Below the pieces are notes generated by a model, which saw nothing but the letters and a program-made list of their open reading frames with translations, was not told the origin of the DNA and did no database searches. From the NCBI GenBank assembly GCA_003194525.1, contig NBIV01000658.1:1-26056 (forward strand): a stretch of DNA of 26,056 nucleotides, in the 5' to 3' direction. Numbering within the stretch: position 1 is the stretch's first letter; every line of letters begins with the position of its first letter. The position numbers were made by a program, and so were the translations under genes. The DNA comes from Gracilariopsis chorda. Taxonomy: Eukaryota > Rhodophyta > Florideophyceae > Gracilariales > Gracilariaceae. Shown one piece after another: positions 1-11,364 of the stretch.

Positions 1-590
1 TCGGTTGGACACACCCACGTGTCCAGCTACTACAGTGGTCACAGTGTACGTTGTGTGCAGGGGATGCTGATGAAGTGGTTGACAGCTGGTACAAGTGGTA
101 CAGCAGTGGTTGGTACAATGGTAAGGTGCGCATGCACTGTCAACAGGTTTACACATGCACGGGTATATTGATGACGTGGGTGTTGTGTGCATTGCCACAT
201 GATGACATGGCACTAACACCACAGGTTACGTGCCGACTTACCGTGACGTGTTGACTTACCGTGATGTGTTGGCATGTGCTGGCGTGTGTTGGAGTCGTGA
301 ATTTGTGCCTTGTCATGGTCATGTGTATGCACGTAACTATTACAGAACATTGATGCGTTGGTGTGCGTTGGTGTAATGAGGTTGTGCTGAGCTGGCTATG
401 TCATGTTAGATGATGATTGGTAGTATTGAGTGTCCTGCTTAGTGGTTTAGGTTTTACTTGTAGTTGGTGTTCCCGCGCAATTCGAGTTTAGAGTGGTATA
501 TAAGATGTGCCTGAAGGACCTCCAAGTAAATCCAAGCTAGAGCTGGCGAACTTCCCTTCCATCCCCTCAACTTCCTTTCAACTTTCAACA
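1..590 (+). repeat. 5' LTR of A1, left part outside window
   Basis: It aligns directly with 6040-6627 and with the A2 LTRs. It ends in CAACA immediately before the PBS, as expected for an LTR with TGTTG/CAACA ends. It lacks the 27-bp tandem duplication seen in both A2 LTRs. Confidence 0.95.
497..503 (+). promoter_or_regulatory. TATA box in A1 5' LTR
   Basis: TATATAA lies about 90 bp before the LTR end and is preserved in all four A-family LTRs. Its position suggests transcription starts near 525-535, leaving a short R-U5. That start site is inferred. Confidence 0.7.
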
Positions 591-603
591 GGTTATGGCC
601 CAG
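591..603 (+). other. Primer-binding site of A1
   Basis: GGTTATGGCCCAG directly follows the LTR. It is the A2 PBS (GGTTATGGGCCCAG) minus one G. The intact form is complementary to the anticodon-arm half of initiator-Met tRNA. The missing G may weaken primer pairing. Confidence 0.85.
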
Positions 604-1605
604 CCCCGCTGACCGCTGCCGCTATCCCTTTCCGTATCGTTCGTCCTGTCGCCGCTCTCCCTCACCGCCGTTCATCCGTTTCGCTGTTGTTGCCTCTTTC
701 GTCGTTGCGTCGGGTGTCTTGATCCCATTGTTTGGTCGGTGTTGGTCATTCTCCTTGGGTTTGCGTTCCTCCCTGAGGGCGTTGTGGTGGTAGTGGTTCG
801 ACGTTTACTTCCTATCGTTGTTGAGTTGGGCCTCCGTTGTTGCCCGTGTTGTCGATCGCTATCTACTTTTTGTGTGACACTCCCTCTATCTTGTGTTTTG
901 GGATCCCCGAATCGTTTGTCGGGTCGTATCCGTGAGGTCGAGTCGGTCTAGTTTCGAAGTCTGGGCTCCGTGATCGTGTGCTCAGCAGTTTTTGTTTTTC
1001 GTGTTTTAATCATCATCTGGTGTCCAGTGCGACGAGCGGTTGATCCGGGTTACTTTGGGTGATTCCAGGTATCCGGGGACGTGAGCCTGGCGGCTTGAAC
1101 CAAAGCGGGTGTACTGTCGAGCGGCTTCCCACCGGTCCATTTGGACAGATAACGGTGACGGTCGTTAAGACTGGTAAGTTCAGCGGGTGCATCTGTGGAC
1201 GGGGTGCCGTGGCGTACTGCGCTGGTGCGGGTGATTGAATTATTTGTTTTGATCCTGACTGCGTGTCGGGATTCTTGGGCTGTTTGCGAAGGTATCCATA
1301 ACGAGCTTTTGATCCGTGCATCTGACCCTTGGGCGTTTGTGCGGGGAGGCGACGTGGCGTAGGCTGACCTCCTTCTTAGGATCAGGCCCGCCGTGTGACC
1401 TTAAGTGGTTGCGCGTTAGCAGCGTACTTTGGTTGCCATAGTAGCTTCAGTTGCGAGGTCGCGCAAGTTCTTGCAAGAGGCCAGAGAGGGTTATACTTGG
1501 TGAAGGCATATCTTGGGTCATTAACCATCCTCTGGAAGCCTCGTAGAGAGCGACGCATCTTCTCCTTAGACGTAGGAGAGGGAAGACAGAAGAAGACGTC
1601 TTGTA

Positions 1606-1678
1606 CCCGGAGCATCTCCGGGGCCAGGGGTCCGACACCCTAGGGTAGCGGAGGTAGTTTCTCCCGTCAGTGCACCCG
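1606..1678 (+). other. Conserved leader hairpin module, A1 copy
   Basis: It begins with a perfect stem CCCGGAG/CTCCGGG around CAT (1606-1622). A second stem built on CCAGGG/CCCTAGG and a third, GGAGG/TCTCC with loop TAGTT, follow. The same order occurs in family B at 11686-11762 on the minus strand. Stems were paired by eye. Confidence 0.55.
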
Positions 1679-1687
1679 AATTTGAAG

Positions 1688-1739
1688 TTTTGTTGTTGTT
1701 GTTGTCGTTGTTTTTGTTGTTATTGTTGTCGTTGTTGCC
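1688..1739 (+). repeat. GTT-rich microsatellite in A1 leader
   Basis: This is a run of imperfect GTT units with occasional GTC and TTT interruptions, also present in the A2 leader and absent from the B leader. A T-rich stretch and TTCTTAAG follow it. Confidence 0.85.
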
Positions 1740-1807
1740 ATTTTTGTACTTCTTAAGTGCCGCAGGTCTTTCATCGCACCTGTGCTGTTTGTTGACATCT
1801 ACCAAGC

Positions 1808-4800
1808 ATTGATTCATTCGGTGGCATCAAGATTGAAAAGTTGGGCGAGGATAACTTCCATGTATGGAAGCAAAAGGTTGAGTTGCTGCTTGCACTCAAG
1901 GACCTCGATGACCATCTTGAATCAACCAGGCCTACGGACGATGACGAGTTGTCAGCATGGAAGAAGAAAGACTCCAAGGCCAGGGCTGTTATTGGTCTCA
2001 GCATCAGTGATGAGCATTTGGACCATGTGAGGGATACCGAGAATGCTGCGGAAATGTGGAAAGCCATTTGCGATGTGTTCCAGCGTAAACGCTGCTCAAC
2101 CGAATCAATGCAAGACGTGCCTTCTACACAGCCAAGATGCGAGATGATGACAAAATGTTACACTTCATCAATCGTGTTCGTCATCTTGCATCGGATCTGA
2201 AGAGCATGGACGTAGTGGTTGAGGAGGAAGACATCGCTATGGCAATCCTATGTGGGCTACCAGACCGCTTCGAACACCTCATTGTCGCTATTGACACCAC
2301 GATTAGTGATCGTAAACTCGATTTAGAGTTTGTGAAGAGTTGTTTGCTGCAAGAGGAACAGCGAATGAACGATCGTGCCAAGGAGGAGTCCGGAAGTGAC
2401 ACGGCTTTGGTCGGTGCGCAGTCACGAAAGAAGTCCATGGTGTGCTACTACTGTGGTAAGAAGGGGCATATCCAGAGAAACTGTTTCAAGAGACAACGTG
2501 ACGAAGCTAGCAAAGAGCAGAGTGCTGCCGCAAACCCAGCTGTGCAGACCAATCTCGGCAACGAGAAACGAGGATGTGACAGTGACTCTGACTTTGTTTG
2601 TCTCATTGCGACAGGTTCTGTGGAAGAAAGTATCAGTGACTGGATCATTGACTCTGGTGCCACCGCCCATATGACGTATGACGAGTCCATGTTTGACAGT
2701 TATAGCAAAAGAGAGTCTGCCGGTGTGAGTATCGGCAATGACTCGAAGCTGGAGTCTCTTGGTCATGGCAGTGTCCACCTCGATCTCGCTGTTGAAGGGC
2801 GTAAGAGCAAGTGCCGGGTGGGTGAAGTAGTGCACGTACCGAAGCTAAGGTATCATCTGCTGTCAGTATCTGCGATGTGTGACCTGGGTGCGCGAGTGGT
2901 GTTTGACAAAACCAAAGTATGTGTATACAAAGGCAACACCATGATCGCCCAGGGCCGTCGCATCAAAGGACTGTACTACCTATGTACCGCGATTGAAGTA
3001 CCAGAAGACATGGACAACGCACTTGTGACTGACCTGTCACTATGGCATGCTCGAATGGCTCATGTGAATGTGGATGGTATCAAACATATGGCTCGTAACG
3101 GTGTTGTGTCAGGGCTGAATGTGGACTTGAATCAATCGATGGATGTGTGTGACTCTTGTGTAGTGGGAAAATCTACACGTGCTCCAACTCCCAAGCAAGG
3201 GGGGAACGGGCTTTGCACCCATTGGACCTAGTGCATTCGGACATTTGTGTTCCAATCCAAGTAGGTTCCTTGGGAGGTTCACACTACTTCGTCACATTCA
3301 TCGATGATCACTCCCGTTTTTGCTTCTTGTACATGCTCAAGACCAAGGATGAGGTGTTCCACGTGTTCGTGAAGTGGCTCAAGATGGTTCAAAATCAGAG
3401 TGACCGACATGTGAAAACCATCACCGCACGTGAGTCTGTGCTACATGCGTTACGCACAGACAATGCTGGTGAATATGTGCCAAAGAAGTTTTCACAAGAG
3501 CTTGAACGTCACGGTATTGAACATCAGCGAACGGTGCCTTACAATCCACATCAGAATGGTCTGGCCGAACGCTTCAACCGAACACTCATGGACTTGGTGA
3601 GATCGATGCTGCATCACAAGAAACTGCCAAAGAGCTTCTGGGCTGAAGCATTGAACGTTGCAGTGTATGTGCGCAATCGAGTCACCTGCAAGGCCCTTCC
3701 GAGTGACGTGACACCACTCGAGATGTGGAGTGGATATGAACATGACTTGAGCAATCTGCGTGTGTTCGGTAGCCGGTGCTGGTACAAAGTGGTGGACCAC
3801 AAGCTGAAGAAGCTGGAGCAACGTGCCGTGGAGGCGATCTTTATTGGGTACACAACTGGATCGAACGGTTATAAACTGTGGGATGCGCAAAAGAAGAAGG
3901 TGGTTGTGTCGAGAGATGTGAGGTTTGACGAATGTAGTGGTTCAGATCAAGGTACTGACCACGTTGATGATGACGACTATGCTGAGATCGACATCTCGGA
4001 CAAGCCGGAATCAAACATCACCTCCACCTCTACTAAACCCACCGATGCTGCCCAAGTTGAACCCGCTGCACCAGATACTCCACCAGAAGAAGCTTCAGGC
4101 AGTGGCCACGATGAGCCCACAGCTGAGACAGAAGTTGAGCCAGATGTACCAGATCCACCACCACTTCGGAGATCCACTCGTGAGCGTAGAGCGCCTACCT
4201 CGTGGTGGCGCGGCACTGCCCTACTCACTGCCAGTGATGACGTCCCATCCTCATACTCCGATGCGGTGTCACGTCCTGATTCAAAAGCGTGGACCAAGGC
4301 CATGAACAGTGAGTACGAGTCTCTGATGGAGCATGACACATGGGAGTTAGTGCCAAGGCCAGCTGACAGCAACGTGATATCATCCAAGTGGGTATTTGTG
4401 CAAAAATATGAGGCTGGCGACAAAGATGAACCGACAGTGAGGTACAAGGCTCGTGTGGTGGCTCGAGGGTTTCTGCAGATCGAAGGTGTAGACTTCTCCG
4501 AGACGTATGCACCAGTGGTCAAATTCACATCCATTAGAATGATTCTGTCCATTGTAGCAGTGCAGGACTATCATCTGCACCAGATGGATGTGAAGACTGC
4601 ATTCTTGAATGGCGACCTGGAAGAGACTGTGTACATGGAGCAGCCGGACGGATTCATCAAACCTGGGAACGAGGACTTGGTATGCCTTCTCAAGAAAGCC
4701 ATCTATGGGCTACGACAGGCATCAAGGCAGTGGTTTGCAAAGATGTACTTGTTCCTCGTTGGTTGGATGGGTCTGAAGCCAAACGTCGCAGACGAGTGCG

Positions 4801-5831
4801 TCTACACCGGAGAGGTACTGGGAGCGCTTGTGATCATTGCTCTTTATGTGGACGACTTGCTCATTGCGAGTCCAAGTATGGAGACAATGAATCGCGTAAA
4901 GCGTGAACTGTCAAAACGTTTTCAGATGAAGGATCTCAGTGAAGCGCGCATGGTACTTGGGTTCGAGATCCATCGTGATCGATCCAAAAGACAGCTGTAC
5001 CTGACACAGTCTGCATACACGCGTAAGGTCTTAGAACGTTTTGGCATGTTGCAGTGCAAACCAATGGACACTCCCATGGACTCCGGTGCTGACCTCACTA
5101 AGGTAGAAGAGCCTCTGACGAACATCCCGTATCGCCAGGTGATCGGTTGTCTGATGTATCTCTCTGTTGGCACTCGACCGGACATCTCGTTTGCAGTGTC
5201 CAAGCTAGCCAAGTATGTCGAGAAACCTGGAGAGACTCATTGGAAAGCGGTCAAGCGTGTTCTGCGTTACCTCAATGGCACTCGCTCCTTCGGACTTACT
5301 TATGGCACCACGACTGATACTCAGCTGTATGGATACGTAGACTCTGACTGGGCAGGTGATACATCCAACCGCAAGTCCACCAGTGGGTATGTGTTCATGA
5401 TGTGCGGTGCTCCTGTGTCTTGGAGCTCGCACCAACAGGAAGTAGTTGCATTGTCTAGCGCTGAGGCTGAGTATGTGAGTCTGTGCAGTGGGACGAAGGA
5501 AGCGATCTGGCTGAGACGACTGTGGAGTGGCATTGGCAACGCAAGTGGACTACACGTGGATGAGTCAGTGACGCTAATGGTTGAGCCCACAACTGTGTAC
5601 GTGGACAACCAAGGTTGCATCGACCTTGCTCGAAATGGAGTTGTGAACAAGCGTACTAAGCACATTGATATTCGCTTTCACTTCACCAGAGAGGCTCTAC
5701 GCGACAAAGCCGTCCAGTTGCAGTACTGCTCCACGGAAGACATGGTTGCCGATATGCTGACGAAAGCGCTCGGTCGAGTTAAGCTGGCAAGGTTCCGCGG
5801 TGACTGTGGCTTGCTCCCCTTAGACCTTTGA
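1808..5831 (+). pseudogene. gag-pol polyprotein of A1, inactivated
   Basis: It aligns throughout with the intact 1341-aa A2 polyprotein. Visible parts are a copia-type gag region, a CX2CX4HX4C zinc knuckle (CYYCGKKGHIQRNC), the DSG protease site, the integrase HHCC and DDE regions, RT with YVDD, and RNase H. Three lesions are seen. The start is ATT instead of ATG at 1808. One A is missing in the run near 2086-2089. One G is missing from the G run near 3199-3204. The span is 4024 bp against 4026 in A2, which the two deletions account for. One conserved integrase Gly after the first catalytic Asp is Val here. Otherwise the copy is nearly identical to A2, so inactivation is probably recent, unless the two homopolymer deletions are sequencing errors. 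Even then the ATG is lost. Confidence 0.93.
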
Positions 5832-5841
5832 AGTCAGTGAC

Positions 5842-5851
5842 AGAGGTGGGG
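5842..5851 (+). other. Polypurine tract of A1
   Basis: AGAGGTGGGG immediately precedes the 3' LTR. The A2 tract is AGAGGGGGGG, so A1 carries one T interruption. This is the expected primer site for plus-strand DNA synthesis. Confidence 0.85.
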
Positions 5852-5880
5852 TGTTGGCAGTAGTACCTGTGCTGTCACTG

Positions 5881-6030
5881 AAAACCAAATGTTCCGGGGA
5901 GCATGGGCTGTTTTAGAGGGTACCTCTGCAAAAGCGCATATGCGCGTGTGCGCGAACCCAACGTGAAACTGGCTTCTGATTGGCTACTGCAAATGTACAT
6001 ATGCAACGTGGTGCGTACAAGTGGTATGGC
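5881..6030 (+). promoter_or_regulatory. Shared U3 module, A1 3' LTR copy
   Basis: Ordered motifs are AAAACCAAA, a TTTT..AAAA hairpin (5911-5933), GCGCATATGCGC, AACCCAACGTGAAAC, TGATTGGCTACTGCAAA and TACAAGTGGTATG. The same order is found in B, D and C' LTRs. TGATTGGCTA contains a CCAAT box on the opposite strand. Function is unknown. Confidence 0.6.
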
Positions 6031-6536
6031 ATAACTGGATCGGTTGGACACACCCACGTGTCCAGCTACTACAGTGGTCACAGTGTACGTTGTGTGCAGG
6101 GGATACTGATGAAGTGGTTGACAGCTGGTACAAGTGGTACAGCAGTGGTTGGTACAATGGTAAGGTGCGCATGCACTGTCAACAGGTTTACACATGCACG
6201 GGTATATTGATGACGTGGGTGTTGTGTGCATTGCCACATGATGACATGGCACTAACACCACAGGTTACGTGCCGACTTACCGTGACGTGTTGACTTACCG
6301 TGATGTGTTGGCATGTGCTGGCGTGTGTTGGAGTCGTGAATTTGTGCCTTGTCATGGTCATGTGTATGCACGTAACTATTACAGAACATTGATGCGTTGG
6401 TGTGCGTTGGTGTAATGAGGTTGTGCTGAGCTGGCTATGTCATGTTAGATGATGATTGGTAGTATTGAGTGTCCCTGCTTAGTGGTTTAGGTTTTACTTG
6501 TAGTTGGTGTTCCCGCGCAATTCGAGTTTAGAGTGG

Positions 6537-6543
6537 TATATAA
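6537..6543 (+). promoter_or_regulatory. TATA box in A1 3' LTR
   Basis: TATATAA sits at the same LTR position as in the other A LTRs. In the 3' LTR it would direct transcription outward into element B, antisense to B. Confidence 0.6.
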
Positions 6544-6661
6544 GATGTGCCTGGAGGACCTCCAAGTAAATCCGAGCTAGAGCTGGCGAACTTCCCTTCC
6601 ATCCCCTCAACTTCCTTTCAACTTTCCACACAATCTACATATACCCTACCGCACACACTTC

Positions 6662-6688
6662 ACCGTCGTCGCAGCAAGCGACGGCGGT
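6662..6688. repeat. GC-rich inverted repeat in B LTR
   Basis: Arms ACCGTCGTCGC and GCGACGGCGGT surround AGCAA, an 11-bp stem with one G-U type mismatch. It recurs at 12308-12334 and 23000-23026, just upstream of a TATATG-like element in minus-strand orientation. Confidence 0.6.
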
Positions 6689-7020
6689 GGTTGCACCATT
6701 ACACTACACGTTATTCGTGTGTGCAGGTGTACACGAAACGCGCACACAATCTAGAGGGTCACAATTTCAAATAACTAAATCAATCAATGCGGCAAATCCA
6801 TTGCCAGTCCCTTGATCTGGAACCAGCTCTAAAAAATCAACAATTACCATCCTTGCACTCCAACCCCTCCGCGCAGCCCGCAAACGCACATTGTCCCAAA
6901 TCACCCAATACAGCTCCAATTCGCATCTTCGGTATTGCAGCACAACCGTCTACTGCGCGCACACTTGGACCAACCACATTGCTTTACTTGTGCATATCCG
7001 CAATCCAGTACCATACACTC

Positions 7021-7170
7021 CATAACACTTGTACGGTATACAATACATATAGCATTTTGCAGTAGCCAATCACATTGCCGTTTCACGTTGGGTTTGAGCA
7101 GAGGCGCATATGCGCTTTTGGAGCGAGGGGCTCCAAAAGTGCCCATCGTCCCCTGAAGGTTTGGTTTTGG
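7021..7170 (-). promoter_or_regulatory. Shared U3 module, B 3' LTR copy
   Basis: Read on the minus strand it carries AAAACCAAA, a perfect 9-bp hairpin TTTTGGAGC/GCTCCAAAA (7116-7138), GCGCATATGCGC, AACCCAACGTGAAAC, TGATTGGCTACTGCAAA and TACAAGTGTTATG. Order and spacing match family A. Confidence 0.6.
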
Positions 7171-7232
7171 ACCAAGCTGACACCTTCTGTGGGGGTTGGC
7201 CAGGCACTCGACCACTTGTAGAGTTCAACACT

Positions 7233-10200
7233 TCAACACTCCTCCTCGAGTTCCTGTCCAAGACCAAGCCGTTTGACAAGTGCATTAACACTCATACGTC
7301 CCAATGGCTTGGTGAGTAAATCGGCATCATTCAGCTCACTTGGGACGTATTGAACACTAATCACATTGTCTCTTATGAGATCTCGGATAAAGTGAACCTT
7401 TACATCAATGTGCTTAGCACGACTAGAAGGACACCTTTCACCACCAGCCCACTCCAATGCGCACTGGTTGTCAGAGTGTAGAGGAACCAAAGGTTTCATG
7501 TCGAAGCCGCATTCCCGTAGCACACGAGCAACCCATACCACTTCCTGTGCAGCCAAAGTCAGAGCATAGTACTCCGCCTCGCCAGTGGATAGCGCAACTG
7601 ACGCTTGTTTTCTACCACCATACCAGCAGGTTGCTGACCCAAGTTTAACGATATACCCGGACATCGACTTCCGACTCGTAGTATCTCCAGCGTAGTCAGA
7701 GTCCACAAAACCATGCAGATCTAGCGATCCAGCCCTGTAGCATAGCCCATGCTGTCGCGTTCCACACAGGTACCTGAGCACACGCTTCACTGCTTTGTGA
7801 CACCAAGCGGTAGGAGCACTCTGAAAACGAGCCAGGATTAGAACTGGTGCAAGTATATCCAACCTAGTACGTAGTGCCAAGTACAGCAGAGACCCGATCA
7901 TCTGCTGGTACAACTGCACATCCATTGGTGATTTGTCCTCCTCCATTGCTAGAGATGTGAAGAAGCACTCCACCATAGGGCTAGGTACTGGCTTAGCGTT
8001 CTGGAGACCAAATCGTCGAAGTATACTTTCAATATACAGCGACTGTCCCAGCTTGACACCAAGGAGTTGTCCGGCTGTACCTATCTTCATGTCTGCTTTG
8101 AACTTGGTGTGCCATGCTAGATGAGCCTGTTTCAAACCGTACATAGCCTTGAGTAACTTATAGCACTTTGTGGTCAGACCAGGAACACCACGCGGCGACA
8201 TCACCCACACGTCTTCTTTAAGCTCACCGTTGAGAAATGCAGTCTTAACATCTACTTGAGCCACATACATCTGAAAACAAAGTGCGACGTACAGGAACAT
8301 GCGGACCAGGCTAAATGGCACTACTGGCGCATATGTCTCCATGTAGTTCTGCCCGTATGTCTGGTGATTGCCACCAGCCACAACCCTAGCCTTGAATCTC
8401 TCAACTGATCCTTTGGCATCGCGCTTTACGTTTAGAATGACATGAGTAGGAAGAGGCTGAGAGGCAGGTGATTCATCCTCCTCCCAAGTGTTCTTCTCCT
8501 CCAGAGATGTCAGTTCTTCATCAATGGCACCCTTCCAAAGGCTCTGCTCAAGTGGTGTGGCAGACAGTGCTTCGCCCAGAGTAGGTTCATCACTGGTAGT
8601 AATATCCATTTTGTGACGTTGCACTACCGGCCATGTACCACCACTTAGCTGGTGCACGTCGTGTACGGCGAGGATAGCGTGGTTCTGGTTCAGATTCCGG
8701 TAAGACATCAGTGTCCGAAGTATGTTGACTAGCACTTGGGGCATGCTCACCACAATTGTTTGGGTCCGAATCGTCACCAGAAGTATGCTCGCTATCATCT
8801 GGATGATCGGTACCGCTTTCAATGCTCTGTGCCGTTGGTATAGGAGTGGATTCAATATGTTCCGTATCACTCTCAATGTCGAATGGGGTGCCCACAGAAA
8901 CCATACTACCACTCTCAGTATCGATTTCAGAGTGATCTGTGCATTCATAAGTATCATCTGATGCACCTTCATCACTCATAACATGTTCCAGAAATGGTGC
9001 CCCAGGGAACTTGGACTCGTCAAATGTCACATGCCGAGACTTTACAATGCGTGGAATCTCATCACTATCATTGACTAAAACATCATACACACCATGCTCA
9101 AGAGTCTGCAAGTACACTCCCTCAAGTGCACGAGACTCGAACTTGGTATCCGGTTTCATCTTAAGCACGAACGCAGCACACCCAAACACTTTGACATGCT
9201 TCAGGGATGGTTTTGAACCAGTCATCAAAAGGTAAGGCCTGCTTCCAGTTGCTGAGTGATAAACCCTATTGCGAACATGTATGACGTGCTTTAATGCGTA
9301 TGGCCACAAGCACTCTGGGAGACTTGCCTGTATGAGCAAAGCTCGAGCAGCTTCCTCCATAGTGCGATTGATGCGCTCGGCTATTGCATTGTGTTCCGGA
9401 GTATACGGAGGAGAGAAAGAAGTGTCTTGAAGAATATTGGCAGGGTTCAGCTGCAACGCAATATACTTCTGGGCATTATCCGAGTGCACTTTCGCAATGG
9501 CCACTCCTCCAAGCTGCTGGAACTTGTGCTCAACTGCATCGAATACAACAGCAATTTCACTTTTATGGGTCATGAAGCCTAAGAGTGCATACCTTGAATG
9601 CTCGTCAAGGAAGGTAGAGGCATATTGAAACCTTTGTGGGAATGAAGGTACAAGGGGTCCTAGTATATCGGAGTGTACCACCTCACCTACGGCTGATGCT
9701 CGGTCGTATTTGCCAGGGAACGGAAGTTTATGTGCCTTACCAAGCATACACGGGCGGCATATCTCCTCCATTCCCGACATCTTCGGCACCCCTTCAGCAT
9801 GTTTGTAAACTGACTGGAGGTCGCGCGCATTGATGTGGGCAAGTCGCCGATGCCATAGATTAGCAATACTGGACTCCGATGTCTTCATGCAATGATCTCC
9901 ACTAGTTGGTGACGAAGATGGGGTTGGGTTGGTACCTTGCAATATCGGATCGGGTAAGGTGTACAACCCCGAGCGTCGATCGCGATGGCCACTGCCGACT
10001 ACAAACTCATTTTCCAAGGTGAGACGAACTTCACTTGAGCAAAAGAAAGATTCAATGCCCTTGTCCGCCAAGCATCCTATGGACACCAAATTGTATTCCA
10101 GTTCTGGAACGAACAGGACATCAGTCAATCGTAGGTTTGCGTACTCAAATGGCAATACTATGTCACCCCGCTGCGTTGCACATACTTCAGTGTTGTCGGC

Positions 10201-11364
10201 AAGCATGATGGTTCGAGTTTCTACGTTGTGCAAAGACTCGGGAATAAACGCAGACACCGAATGGAAAAAGTGTGATGTAGCACCACTATCGGCATAGGTG
10301 TCCATATCACAACTGTCGGGAGGTACGATGGAAGACTTTTCCAGTGCCATACCACATACCTCAATCTTTGATGAACTACCTGCCGGTTTATTGCAAGACT
10401 TGGACGCCCCAGATTTGCTCTTCGATTTGATGGTAAGCTTCTCCAGGATGCTTTTGGGTAAGTGATTATCTGGGTTATCGGGATTCACATGGCATCTGTC
10501 CTTTGTGTGACCATCACGATCACAGAATTCACAGTGATAAGTCCGGTTACTGGACACCACGTATGCTCTACCAGTTGTACTTGGCCGATCATCAGAGTCA
10601 CTTCCATCCCTGATGGGAGTGTGACTGGAGTATTGGGACACACGTGAACCACCAGAACCTTTGCTTCTGTTCTTCTTTCGTCTTCGCGTACGTCCAGAAC
10701 TAGAAGAACTGACCAGACGAGCATTGTACTCATCGATCAAAGTGGTTGCCACATAGTCCCAAGTCAGTTCCGATATGTCCTTGGTACGGAGTGCAGCAGC
10801 CGTGGACTCCAACGAACTGTTCGGATCAATGGAAGCAAGTAGCATAGGTGCCTTGTGAGACTCCGGTATAGCAGCATCCTTGCCCATACGGTCTAACTGA
10901 GCGAACAATGCCGTGTATTGATCCACATAGCTGGACATGTTCTCACCGCTGTACGACATTCGGAACAATCGTGTCTGCACTGCAGTTCTAGATACAGTCC
11001 TATTGGAGGCATAACGTCCATCCAAGAGTTGCAACATACGTGCAGGATCATCATCCACGTCCATGACTACGCGTAATGGAGCATCACCAAGAGCACAGAT
11101 GATGATACCACAAGCCTTTTCTCGTTTCGCAATGATACGGGGAGTTGCTATTTCAGTGCCACTACCTGCGGTAGTTGTGTCTTGAGTTGAAATATCTGTG
11201 GTAGATTGAACCCCACAGGGATTCGCGACATTCCAGACACCATTAATACGGCATGGAGCACGGAGACGGTGACGCCACAGCATATAATCATCACCACGCT
11301 TACCATGGAAACGAGGAATTTTCATTCCAGATGTGGATTCCGTTTCAACTTCGGAGTCGGACAT
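7233..11364 (-). pseudogene. gag-pol of B: RT palm deleted, one frameshift
   Basis: The likely start is the ATG at 11364 (MSDSEVETES). In order are gag, an Arg/Lys/Ser-rich stretch, a CX2CX4HX4C zinc knuckle (10492-10533, CEFCDRDGHTKDRC), the protease motif YADSGATSH, integrase zinc binding (LWHRRLAH..CRPC), the integrase core (VHSDILGP, HSDNAQKY, AIAERINRT), the RT fingers (VDVKTAFLNGEL, YGLKQAH) and RNase H (VDSDYAGD, STGEAEYYAL, HSDNQCALEW). Compared with fragment C, about 73 residues containing the catalytic YVDD are missing without breaking the frame (junction near 8070-8088). One extra T near 8607-8611 shifts the frame between integrase and RT; sibling D has the in-frame form. The last codons overlap the PPT and the stop lies in the 3' LTR. 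The RT cannot be active, so mobility would require RT supplied by another element. Confidence 0.92.
7239..7250 (-). other. Polypurine tract of B, inside the coding sequence
   Basis: On the minus strand the purine-rich run GAGGAGGAG directly precedes the LTR start TGTTGA. The same bases encode the C-terminal Glu-Glu-Glu of Pol, and the first six LTR bases give Cys and stop. Confidence 0.8.

Larger units (their letters stand above)
604..1807 (+). other. Untranslated leader of A1 (about 1.2 kb)
   Basis: No credible gene lies in this stretch. It aligns with the A2 leader (13890-15094) with many 1-bp indels, mostly in homopolymers, which fits non-coding DNA. It contains a pyrimidine- and CpG-rich first half, a GTAAGT donor-like site near 1170-1180, the three-hairpin module (1606-1678) and a GTT-rich microsatellite (1688-1739). 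Confidence 0.85.
1..5851 (+). mobile_element. Copia-type element A1: 5' LTR to PPT, damaged
   Basis: This is a Ty1/copia element of family A, cut by the window start. The order LTR, PBS, leader, gag-pol, PPT, LTR (3' LTR listed separately) matches intact copy A2 at 13070-19946. Position 1 corresponds to about position 189 of the 3' LTR. Coding is broken by loss of the ATG and two 1-bp deletions. Its two LTRs differ by about three substitutions and one 1-bp indel over about 590 bp, so A1 is older than A2. Confidence 0.95.
5852..6627 (+). repeat. 3' LTR of A1, last few bases lost
   Basis: It starts TGTTGGCAGTAG right after the PPT and aligns with the other A LTRs to within about 4 bp of the expected CAACA end. 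There it passes directly into a truncated B-family LTR. No target duplication can be recognised. The exact breakpoint is uncertain by about 5 bp. Confidence 0.92.
6632..7238 (-). repeat. 3' LTR of B, truncated
   Basis: It matches 12278-12884. The terminal 126 bp that begin TGTTGCAACGCACG on the plus strand at 12152 are absent. The inner end is precise: ACTTCAACA on the plus strand, followed by the PPT complement. Confidence 0.92.

Noticed and set aside
3977..4552. 191-codon minus-strand ORF inside A1 gag-pol, repeated at 17266-17841
   Set aside because: It lies entirely antisense to the polyprotein linker and RT start, has no domain, and is explained by codon composition of the real frame.
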